Assembly: GCF_003265345.1 (NCBI RefSeq)
Contig: NZ_QFWW01000023.1
Coordinates: forward strand, 186,001-250,000
Direction: 5' to 3'
DNA: 64,000 bases
From: Lentzea terrae
GTDB lineage: Bacteria; Actinomycetota; Actinomycetes; Mycobacteriales; Pseudonocardiaceae
Positions 10,038-17,524 of the stretch are shown here, in pieces; the stretch's first letter is position 1; each line of letters starts with the position of its first letter. The notes under the pieces were generated by a model. It made no database searches. It was not told the DNA's origin and saw only the letters and a list, made by a program, of their open reading frames with translations. Made by a program: the position numbers and the translations under genes.

Positions 10038-11117
10038 TCAGCAGAACACCTCGTTCAGGATTCCGAAGTAGCCGGACGTCGGGTCACCGGTGCCGAGGCC
10101 GGCGGTGGCGGACAGTTCGGCGCGGCGCTTCAGGTCCGGGCTGAAGAACGCGTACGTGCCGTAACCGGGGACGCTGCCGGTGTGGCCGATGATCGTGGCG
10201 CCACACGGGGCTTTCTGGATGAACAGGCCGAGGCCGTACTCCGGGCTGACCGCCGTGGTCTTCAGCAGTTCGGCCTGCTGGGCGGGTTCGAGCAGCTCGC
10301 CGCTCAGCAACGCGGCGTAGAACGTGTCGAGGTCCTCGGTCGTCGAGATGAGATCACCCGCAGCCCAGAAGACCGACGGGTTCCACCGGGTGGTGTCGAT
10401 CGGCTTGCCGTTCACCAGACCGTACGAACGCGCGTGCGGGCCGTGGATGTTCGGGTTGTCGCCGGGAAGCACAGTGCCGTTGAGGTGCAACGGCTTCAGG
10501 ACGCGTTGCTGGACTGCGCGTTCGTAGGACTGCCTGGTGACCTTCTCGATCAGCTGGCCGAGGATGACGAAACCGGTGTTGTTGTACTCCCACTTGGTGC
10601 CGGGCTCGAACTGCATCGGCCGGCTCGTCGAGATCGCGATGAGCTCGGCGGGCTTCCACTGCTTGAAGCGGATCGGTTCGAAGCTCTGCGGGTCGAACTC
10701 GATCGAGTCCGTGTAGTTGTAGAGGCCGCTGGTGTGCTGGAGCAGGTGGCGCACGGTGATCCGCTGGTCGACCAGGCCGGGCAGGTAACGGGTCACCGGC
10801 GCGTCCAGCTCGACCTTCCCCTCGCCTGCGAGCTGGAGCACGACCGTCGCGGTGAAGGTCTTGGTGATGCTGCCGGCGCGGAACCGGCCGTTCAGCGGCA
10901 CCGGCCGGTTGCTCCCCAGCTCGGCGGTGCCGGATCGGGCGGTGAAGCTGCGGCGGCCTTCCGTGACGCGCACTTGTGCGCCTTGGGCCGCGGTGCTGGT
11001 GATCTGGTCCAGGCCCTGCTGGACGATCTTGCGGTCGATCTGCTGGTCATCAGCAACCGCGGTACCGGTGAAGAGCAGGCTGAACGCCGCAACGGTTGCG
11101 AGTAGTCGAGTCCCCAT
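10038..11117 (-). CDS. Secreted S12/beta-lactamase-class serine hydrolase (copy 3 of 3)
   Basis: The 359-aa protein has a signal peptide (MGTRLLATVAAFSLLFTGTAVA), then SITK (Ser/Lys nucleophile motif), HTSGLYNYTD, and near the C-terminus GHTGSVPGYG where copies 1 and 2 have GHGGG and GHDGG. The YSN element of copy 1 reads YNN here. So this copy has drifted at two of the three signature motifs and may differ in substrate. The start is set at 11117 by alignment with the paralogues; an ATG three codons upstream is possible. It follows the M14 peptidase gene on the same strand with a 16-bp gap, so the two may be co-transcribed. Confidence 0.9.
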   Translation of the reverse strand: MGTRLLATVAAFSLLFTGTAVADDQQIDRKIVQQGLDQITSTAAQGAQVRVTEGRRSFTARSGTAELGSNRPVPLNGRFRAGSITKTFTATVVLQLAGEGKVELDAPVTRYLPGLVDQRITVRHLLQHTSGLYNYTDSIEFDPQSFEPIRFKQWKPAELIAISTSRPMQFEPGTKWEYNNTGFVILGQLIEKVTRQSYERAVQQRVLKPLHLNGTVLPGDNPNIHGPHARSYGLVNGKPIDTTRWNPSVFWAAGDLISTTEDLDTFYAALLSGELLEPAQQAELLKTTAVSPEYGLGLFIQKAPCGATIIGHTGSVPGYGTYAFFSPDLKRRAELSATAGLGTGDPTSGYFGILNEVFC

Positions 11118-11133
11118 GACATCCAAGATGCCG

Positions 11134-12411
11134 TCAGTAGGGCTTCTTGGCCGCCTTCATGGCCGAAACGAGCATTGAGCGCACTTTCGGCCAATGCACG
11201 CCCTGCTGGCACGAGTAAGCCGGGAAGAATCCGCCGCACGTGCCCGAAGCAGCACCGATCTCCCACACGAAGCTCGGCACGCCCAGGTCCTCGTACACCC
11301 AGTCATCCGTGGCACCGGACGCGTTGTAGAGCAGTTCACCCGGCTGCCCGGCGCGAAAACCGGACAGCGCCGCCATGTCCTGGGCGATCCTGCGCAGCGC
11401 GGCGTCGTTGCCGGTCTTCTGCGTGCTCCAGCCCCACGGGAAGAGCACGTAGTTGCCGTAGCTGTGCATGGAGATCACGGCGCCGGTGGTGTCCGCGGCG
11501 GCCGCTGCCGTGTCGCCGGGTGCGCGGGTGTCGCGGTAGAGCTTGCGCCACAACGACTGCAGAGCCTGGGTCTCGACTTCGGAGTCGGGGCGCGGGCCGC
11601 GGTAGACCTCGCTGCACTTGTTCGTGGACGTGCCGACCTCGCCCCAGTGCGAGCCGGCGTTGCGGTTCAGGTCCACGCCGCGCTGGCCGGACGAGCAGGT
11701 GCCGTTGGCGTTCTTGCGGTGCAGCACCGGTGAGTCGCCGCCGGACTCGACGATCTCGACGCCGTCCGGGTTCGCGATCGGCACCACCCACACCTCGACC
11801 GAGCTCAGCAGCGCGGTGAGGTCGGAGCCGACCAGGTCGTCGATGAAGCGCCACGCCATGTCGCCGGTGGTGATTTCGCGCGCGTGGAGTTGTCCCATCA
11901 CGAACAGGCGCGGTTTCGGGGCGGTGGGCGTCAATGCGCAGTCACCTGCGCGTTTCTGCGTGAGGCAGATGGCTTTCAGGTCATATCCGCCGGAACCCTG
12001 GGTCTTGCGCCAGGAGTCGCCGTAGTCGACGACGGTGGCGAGATCGGGATGGGCTGCGGCAACCGAGTCGAGATGGGCGATATGCGCGGTAACCGTTCGG
12101 TAGCCGCCGTTGTACGTCGTATCTCCAAGAGAGCGGGGCGCCCATTGAGACGGAGGCATCACCGTCTCAATAGCGGGCCGGAAACCGTCCGCGCGAAGCT
12201 TGTCGGCGGTGTGCGCGTCGCCGACGACGAACAGGTCGGCGCCGTCGCGTTGCTCGATCACGTCGTAGCCCGAGGCCAGCAGCCGTTGCGCAGAATCACC
12301 CAAAGGTGCAGGTACGCGCAGCACGTACGGCGCTTGCGGACCTTCGGCCGGGGCCGGTGCGGGGCTGAGGAGAAGGCCGAGACAGGCGAGCAGGGCCAAG
12401 GCGGTGCGCAT
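11134..12411 (-). CDS. Secreted M14 zinc carboxypeptidase
   Basis: The 425-aa protein starts MRTALALLACLGLLLSPAPAPA (signal peptide), has an N-terminal prodomain-like region (about 28-110) and then an M14 catalytic domain. Zinc ligands are visible: H176 and E179 in GQLHAREI and H316 in MHSYGNY. The general base/acid is E384 in VWEIGA. Substrate-recognition motifs NPDG and DLNRN are present. M14 enzymes remove C-terminal residues from peptides, here presumably outside the cell. The ATG at 12411 was chosen because it gives a clean signal peptide; the frame extends further upstream without a plausible start. Confidence 0.93.
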   Translation of the reverse strand: MRTALALLACLGLLLSPAPAPAEGPQAPYVLRVPAPLGDSAQRLLASGYDVIEQRDGADLFVVGDAHTADKLRADGFRPAIETVMPPSQWAPRSLGDTTYNGGYRTVTAHIAHLDSVAAAHPDLATVVDYGDSWRKTQGSGGYDLKAICLTQKRAGDCALTPTAPKPRLFVMGQLHAREITTGDMAWRFIDDLVGSDLTALLSSVEVWVVPIANPDGVEIVESGGDSPVLHRKNANGTCSSGQRGVDLNRNAGSHWGEVGTSTNKCSEVYRGPRPDSEVETQALQSLWRKLYRDTRAPGDTAAAAADTTGAVISMHSYGNYVLFPWGWSTQKTGNDAALRRIAQDMAALSGFRAGQPGELLYNASGATDDWVYEDLGVPSFVWEIGAASGTCGGFFPAYSCQQGVHWPKVRSMLVSAMKAAKKPY

Positions 12412-12639
12412 GATCAACGATGATGGTCCGTCCGGGCGAACACCGCCAGTTCGTTCGACCGACCGGATGATTACCGTCCGGTGCTTGGGATCTCCGAATC
12501 CGGCCACTTGGCGCGTTGTGACGAAAGTCAATAGTATTTCCCCCAGCATCGCAGCGGTTATTGTGCTGACAAGCCGAAACCGACTCAACGAACAGTGAGG
12601 TTCCGCAGACAAGTCCGGGGAGTAACGGGAGTGCAAACC

Positions 12640-12756
12640 ATGGATCATCTTTACAACGACACCGTCGCTGAGATCTCTCTCGACTTCCCTTGGCGCGGTT
12701 CCCTCACGGACGACGACGAGGGGTTGGAGCCGACCATCGTCCGCAGCATGGACTGA
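12640..12756 (+). CDS. Candidate 38-aa peptide of unknown function
   Basis: An ATG at 12640 opens a 38-codon frame, MDHLYNDTVAEISLDFPW... ending ...TIVRSMD, acidic and with no Cys. GGGAG lies 5' of it at a normal distance, and a GTG three codons earlier (12631) is in frame. The stop is only 19 nt before the alpha/beta hydrolase, so the two would be co-translated from one message. I do not recognise a family. It could be a signalling or modified-peptide precursor, or a leader ORF. It has a plausible SD but no homology evidence, so the call is tentative. Confidence 0.4.
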   Translation: MDHLYNDTVAEISLDFPWRGSLTDDDEGLEPTIVRSMD

Positions 12757-12775
12757 CAAAACTCGGGGGTTCCCC

Positions 12776-13540
12776 ATGTCCGGCCTGTCCACCGTCGTCA
12801 AGGGCACCGGCCCTGCCCTGCTGCTCGTGCACGGCGCGGGCGGCAGCGTCCAGGCCAACTACGGCCCGATCCTGGGGACCCTCACCCAGTACTTCACCGT
12901 CATCGCACCGGATCTGCCGGGCTCCGGCGGCTCGCCGAAGGCCGCGGGGCCGCTCGACCTGGAGAAGCTCGCAGACGACCTGGTGGACGTCGCGGTGCAG
13001 GCCGGGCACGAGTCGTTCTTCGTATCGGGCTACTCGATGGGCTGCGCGGTGGCGGTCACCGCTGCCGTGCGGCATCCGGAACGGGTGCGCGGCCTGGTGC
13101 TGAGCACCCCGTTCACGAAGATCGACGCCGCGACCAAGGCGAAGATCGACGAGTGGAAGTCGTTGCTGGACGGGTCGCCCGCGGTGCTGTCGCGGTTCAT
13201 CCTGTCGGTGATGTGCAGCAGGGAGTACCTGGCCCGGCTCACGCCCGCGCAGGCGGAGGGCTTCGCCGAGCTGATCGCGGCGAGCGTGCCGACCGGGTCG
13301 CCCGCGCACGTCGACCTGATCCTGAAGATCGACCTGACCGAGCTGCTGCCGCAGGTGTCGCAGCCGACGCTGGTGATCGGCGCGGCCGGCGACCAGTTGC
13401 TGTCGCGCAACCTCGGCAAGGAGGTCTCGGACCTGATCCCGGGTTCTAAGTACACCGACATCGCGTGCGGGCACGCGATCGCGCTGGAGTCCGCGATGCC
13501 GTGGGCGCGGCTGATCACGGACTATCTGACGTCGGTGTAG
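12776..13540 (+). CDS. Alpha/beta hydrolase
   Basis: The 254-aa protein has the fold's hallmarks: LLLVHGAGGSVQANYGP (oxyanion-hole strand), the nucleophile elbow GYSMG with Ser87, a probable acid in IGAAGDQLL (about residue 207), and His233 in CGHAIALES. It has no signal peptide and is likely cytoplasmic. These features suit an esterase, lactonase or C-C hydrolase; the substrate is unknown. A GGGGG ribosome site precedes the ATG. It lies directly after the 38-aa ORF. Its last 26 bases overlap the end of convergent recD2. Confidence 0.88.
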   Translation: MSGLSTVVKGTGPALLLVHGAGGSVQANYGPILGTLTQYFTVIAPDLPGSGGSPKAAGPLDLEKLADDLVDVAVQAGHESFFVSGYSMGCAVAVTAAVRHPERVRGLVLSTPFTKIDAATKAKIDEWKSLLDGSPAVLSRFILSVMCSREYLARLTPAQAEGFAELIAASVPTGSPAHVDLILKIDLTELLPQVSQPTLVIGAAGDQLLSRNLGKEVSDLIPGSKYTDIACGHAIALESAMPWARLITDYLTSV

Positions 13541-15698
13541 CAGTTCTCAGGCGGTGGGCCAAGGCCGTGTGGCGGCGGCCCGCCCCGACCGTGCGCACGG
13601 CCTGGCCGATCGCGCGCTTGCTGCCCACCAGCACGACCAGCTTCTTCGCGCGCGTGACGGCGGTGTAGAGCAGGTTGCGCTGCAACATCATCCACGCGCT
13701 GGTGGTGATCGGGATGACCACGCACGGGTACTCGCTGCCCTGCGACCGGTGGATGGTCATGGCGTACGCGTGGCTGAGCTCGTCCAGTTCGGAGAAGTCG
13801 TAGTCGACGTCTTCGTCCTCGTCGGTGCGGATGGTCAGCTTCTGCTCGACCGGGTCCAACGCGATCACGACGCCCAGGGTGCCGTTGAAGACGCCGTTCT
13901 TGCCCTTGTCGTAGTTGTTGCGGATCTGGGTGACTTTGTCGCCGACCTTGAAGACCCTGCCGCCGAAGCGTTTCTCCGGCAGGTTGTCGCGGGACGGTGT
14001 CAACGCCTCCTGCAGGACGGTGTTGAGCGCGCCCGCGCCGGCCGGGCCGCGGTGCATCGGAGCGAGGACCTGGATGTCCTTGCGCGGGTCGAGCCCGAAC
14101 TTGCGCGGGATGCGGTTCGCCACGACGTCGACCGTCGTCGTGGCCGCTTCCTCCGCCTCGTCGGTGCTGAACAGGAAGAAGTCCGGCAGCCCTTGCACCA
14201 CCGGGTAGTCACCGGTGTTGATGCGGTGGGCGTTCGTGACGACGCCGGACTCCTGCGCCTGGCGGAAGATGTGAGTGAGGCGCACGTTCGGGATCGGACT
14301 CCCTTGCGCCAGCACGTCTCTGAGCACCTCGCCCGCACCGACCGACGGCAGCTGGTCGACGTCGCCGACGAGCAGCAGGTGGGCTCCTGGCGGAACGGCC
14401 TTCACGAGTTTGTTGGCCAGCAAAAGGTCCAGCATCGACGCCTCGTCCACCACGACCAGGTCGGCGTCGAGCGGGTGGTCCCGGTCGAACGCCGCGTCGC
14501 CGCCGGGCTTGAGCTCGAGCAGGCGGTGGACGGTGCGGGCTTCGTGGCCGGTCAGTTCGGTGAGGCGCTTGGCGGCACGTCCGGTGGGTGCGGCCAGCAC
14601 GATCTTGGCGCGTTTCGCTTGTGCGAGACGGACGATCGAGCGAACCGTGAAGCTCTTGCCGCAGCCAGGTCCGCCGGTCAGCACCGCGACCTTCTCGGTC
14701 AGCGCGAGTTTGACCGCTTCCGCCTGGTGCTGCTCGAGTTCGGTGCCCAGCCAGGCGAACGCCTTGTCCCAGTCGACGTTCGCGAAGCTCGGCATGCGGT
14801 CCTCTTTGGTGTGCAGCAAACGCTTGAGCTGCCCCGCCAGCGAGATCTCCGCGCGGTGGAACGGGATGAGGTAGACCGCGACCTCGTCGTCCGGAAACTC
14901 CTCGCGGACGACGCCCTCCTCCTCGACCAGCTCCGCGAGACAGTCGATGACCAGGCCCGCGTCGACCTGGAGGATCTTGATGGCCTCCGCGATGAGGGAC
15001 TGTTCCGGCAGGTAGCAGTTGCCGTCGGTGGTGGCCTCGGACAGCGTGTACTGCAGACCGGCCTTGACGCGTTGCGGGCTGTCGTGCGGGATGCCGACGG
15101 CCTTCGCGATCACGTCGGCGGTCTTGAAGCCGATGCCCCACACGTCGTTCGCCAGCCGGTAGGGCTCTTCCTTGACGACCTCGATGGCCCGGTCCGTGTA
15201 CTGCTTGTAGATGCGGACGGCCAACGACGTGGACACGCCGACGCCCTGCAGGAAGACCATGACCTCCTTGATGGCCTTCTGCTCTTCCCACGCCTCCGCG
15301 ATGGCCTTCGTGCGCTTCGGGCCGAGCTTCGGGACCTCGATGAGGCGTTCCGGCTCCTGCTCGATGACGTCCAGCGCGTGCACGCCGAAGTGCGTGACGA
15401 TCTTGTCCGCGAGCACCGGGCCGATGCCCTTGATCAGACCGGAACCCAGGTAGCGGCGGATGCCCTGGATCGTCGCGGGCAGGATCGTCGTGTAGTCGTC
15501 GACGTGGAACTGCTTGCCGTACTGCGGGTGCGAGCCCCAGTGGCCGCGCATGCGGATGGACTCGCCCGGCTGGGCGCCGAGCAGCGCGCCGACGACCGTG
15601 ACCAGGTCGCCGCGGCCGGTGTCGACCTTGGCGACGGTGTAGCCGTTGTCCTCGTTGGCGTACGTGATCCTTTCCAGGACCGCTTCGAGGACGTTCAT
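13515..15698 (-). CDS. recD2: RecD2-type SF1B ATP-dependent DNA helicase
   Basis: The 727-aa protein is a 5'-3' helicase of the RecD2 family, found in bacteria as a stand-alone repair/recombination helicase without RecBC. The N-terminal region is an OB-like domain (MNVLEAVLERITYANEDNGYTVAKV, WGSHPQYGKQF), followed by tandem helix-hairpin-helix motifs (about 75-150: GSGLIKGIGPVLADKIV, VPKLGPKRTKAI). The helicase core has Walker A GGPGCGKS, Walker B VVDEASMLD, and motifs including QLPSVGAGEVLRD and AYAMTIHRSQGSEYP. The ATG at 15698 fits the family N-terminus. The gene ends convergently with the hydrolase (26-bp overlap). Confidence 0.95.
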   Translation of the reverse strand: MNVLEAVLERITYANEDNGYTVAKVDTGRGDLVTVVGALLGAQPGESIRMRGHWGSHPQYGKQFHVDDYTTILPATIQGIRRYLGSGLIKGIGPVLADKIVTHFGVHALDVIEQEPERLIEVPKLGPKRTKAIAEAWEEQKAIKEVMVFLQGVGVSTSLAVRIYKQYTDRAIEVVKEEPYRLANDVWGIGFKTADVIAKAVGIPHDSPQRVKAGLQYTLSEATTDGNCYLPEQSLIAEAIKILQVDAGLVIDCLAELVEEEGVVREEFPDDEVAVYLIPFHRAEISLAGQLKRLLHTKEDRMPSFANVDWDKAFAWLGTELEQHQAEAVKLALTEKVAVLTGGPGCGKSFTVRSIVRLAQAKRAKIVLAAPTGRAAKRLTELTGHEARTVHRLLELKPGGDAAFDRDHPLDADLVVVDEASMLDLLLANKLVKAVPPGAHLLLVGDVDQLPSVGAGEVLRDVLAQGSPIPNVRLTHIFRQAQESGVVTNAHRINTGDYPVVQGLPDFFLFSTDEAEEAATTTVDVVANRIPRKFGLDPRKDIQVLAPMHRGPAGAGALNTVLQEALTPSRDNLPEKRFGGRVFKVGDKVTQIRNNYDKGKNGVFNGTLGVVIALDPVEQKLTIRTDEDEDVDYDFSELDELSHAYAMTIHRSQGSEYPCVVIPITTSAWMMLQRNLLYTAVTRAKKLVVLVGSKRAIGQAVRTVGAGRRHTALAHRLRTATPTSDSP

Positions 15699-15782
15699 GC
15701 TGCGAACCTACATCGAGGTTCTGCACACGATCTTCACAACTTGTCCCGGCGTCCTCCACGACATGCCCATAAAGTCACCGCC

Positions 15783-16457
15783 ATGACAGGTCAGCGCCGG
15801 GTGCTCGTCGTGGAGGACGACATCACGATCGCCGAGTCCGTGGCCGCGCGGCTGCGGGCGGAGGGGTTCGTGGTGGCGGTGGCTCACGACGGGCCGTCCG
15901 GGGTGGCCATGGCCGCTTCCTTCACGCCTGACCTGGTGGTTCTGGACGTGATGCTGCCGGGGTTCGACGGGCTCGAGGTGTGCCGGCGGATCCAGGCGTC
16001 GCGGTCGGTGCCGGTGCTGATGCTGACCGCGCGGGGGGACGAGACCGATCTGCTGGTCGGGCTCGCCGTGGGGGCGGACGACTACCTGACCAAGCCGTTC
16101 TCGATGCGCGAACTGGCGGCGCGTGTGCATGTGCTGCTGCGGCGGGTGTCACGGGCCGTTGCGTCGACGTCACTGGAGCTCGGGGACCTGGTGATCGACC
16201 TGGCTGCTCGGCGGGTGAAGCGTTCGGGGGTGGAGGCGCATCTGACGCCCACCGAGTACGACCTGCTGGTGTTCCTGGCCGAGCGGCCCTCCGCCGTGCA
16301 GGCCAGGGAGCGGCTGCTGGCGGAGGCGTGCGGGTGGCACGAGGGGGCTTCGTCGCGGACGGTCGACAGTCACGTGAAGGCGCTCCGGCGCAAGCTCGGG
16401 GCTGACCTGATCCGGACCGTGCACGGGGTGGGGTACGCGTTGGAGGTGCCCCGATGA
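15783..16457 (+). CDS. OmpR/PhoB-family response regulator
   Basis: The 224-aa protein has a receiver domain (1-120) with acidic residues EDD (11-13), phospho-acceptor Asp55 in VLDVMLPG, and Lys in YLTKPF. A winged-helix Trans_reg_C domain follows (about 130-222: LTPTEYDLLVFLAE, SRTVDSHVKALRRKLG, RTVHGVGYAL). Its stop overlaps the histidine kinase start by ATGA, so the two form an operon and a cognate pair. The ATG at 15783 is the only start that gives the standard RVLVVEDD N-terminus; the frame is open far upstream but that part is antisense to recD2. Confidence 0.95.
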   Translation: MTGQRRVLVVEDDITIAESVAARLRAEGFVVAVAHDGPSGVAMAASFTPDLVVLDVMLPGFDGLEVCRRIQASRSVPVLMLTARGDETDLLVGLAVGADDYLTKPFSMRELAARVHVLLRRVSRAVASTSLELGDLVIDLAARRVKRSGVEAHLTPTEYDLLVFLAERPSAVQARERLLAEACGWHEGASSRTVDSHVKALRRKLGADLIRTVHGVGYALEVPR

Positions 16458-17452
16458 AGCGGATCTTGGGCTGGATCGAGCTGCTGCCGCGTCCGCTGGA
16501 CTCGGTGCGGTCGATCAAGCTCAAGCTCGGGATCGTCATCGTGGTGTCGGGGTGCGTGTCGTTCGCGTACTTCCGCTACGTGACGGGGTGGTTGCCACCG
16601 CGGACGACGTTGATCGCTTTGGTTTTGGGGCTGCTGACCTCGCAGTTGCTCGCGCACGGCATGACCTCGCCGCTGCGGGAGATGACGTCGGCGGCCCAGT
16701 CGATGGCGTCCGGGGACTACTCGCGGTCGGTCCGGGCCACGTCTTCTGACGAGGTCGGGCAGCTTGCGGAGGCGTTCACGGTGATGGCTGCCGACCTGGC
16801 CGCCGCCGACCAGCAACGGCGGGAGCTGATCGCGAACGTCTCGCACGAGCTGCGGACTCCGATCTCGGCGTTGCAGGCCGTGCTGGAGAACGTGGTGGAC
16901 GGGGTGGCGGTCGCCGACGCGGCGACGATGAAGACCGCGCTGGCGCAGACCGAGCGGCTGGGGCGGCTGGTCACCGAGCTCCTGGACCTGTCGAAGATCG
17001 ACGCCGGGGTGCTCTCGCTGAACCGGGAGAAGCTGTCGGTGTCGTCCTTGGTCGCCGATGTGGTGGCGGAGGCTGCCGTGGCTGCGCCTGCCGCGTCGTT
17101 CTCGATCGACGTGCCTGGGGATTTGTCGGTTTTCGCCGACGGGGAACGGCTGCACCAGGTGCTGGTGAACCTGGTGGACAACGCTGCCCGGCACGGACCC
17201 ACCGGGGGGTTGGTGTCCGTGTCCGGCTACGCGTTCGGTTCTTCGGTGGTGTTGGAGGTCCGGGACGAGGGGCCGGGGATCGCCCTGGCCGACCGGTCGC
17301 GGATCTTCGAGCGGTTCACCCGAGGGGAGAGGGCGGGCGGTGGTGGGACCGGGCTCGGTCTCGCCATCGCCCGGTGGGTGGTGGACCTGCACGGCGGCAC
17401 GATCGCCGTGGTGGATCCCGGGTCGTGCATCCGGGTGAGTTTGCCTCGCTGA
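16454..17452 (+). CDS. Sensor histidine kinase (HAMP-HisKA-HATPase)
   Basis: The 332-aa protein has two closely spaced membrane segments (about 24-41 and 50-65, IVIVVSGCVSFAYF and LIALVLGLLTSQLLA) with almost no outside loop. It therefore likely senses within the membrane rather than a soluble ligand. A HAMP linker (about 70-120) follows, then HisKA with phosphorylated His131 in NVSHELRTP, and an HATPase domain with N-box NLVDNAARHG, GEGPGI-like DEGPGIA and GTGLGLAI. It is encoded in a 4-bp overlap with the response regulator at 15783, its partner. The target genes are unknown; the downstream membrane gene is a candidate. Confidence 0.93.
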   Translation: MKRILGWIELLPRPLDSVRSIKLKLGIVIVVSGCVSFAYFRYVTGWLPPRTTLIALVLGLLTSQLLAHGMTSPLREMTSAAQSMASGDYSRSVRATSSDEVGQLAEAFTVMAADLAAADQQRRELIANVSHELRTPISALQAVLENVVDGVAVADAATMKTALAQTERLGRLVTELLDLSKIDAGVLSLNREKLSVSSLVADVVAEAAVAAPAASFSIDVPGDLSVFADGERLHQVLVNLVDNAARHGPTGGLVSVSGYAFGSSVVLEVRDEGPGIALADRSRIFERFTRGERAGGGGTGLGLAIARWVVDLHGGTIAVVDPGSCIRVSLPR

Positions 17453-17524
17453 CTTGGTACTTGTTCGCGCCGCTGGGCGGTGTGACGGTGAAGCACGCCC
17501 TTTTCAGGGCTTTGGGAGAGAGAA

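Noticed and set aside
12640-13540. A RiPP biosynthetic cluster built on the 38-aa ORF
   Set aside because: No maturation enzyme (dehydratase, cyclase, radical SAM, YcaO) is nearby; only the small ORF and a hydrolase are seen, so I report just the ORF.
13554-15782. A 743-codon forward extension of the response regulator frame across recD2
   Set aside because: It is antisense to a highly conserved helicase; receiver homology starts only at 15783.
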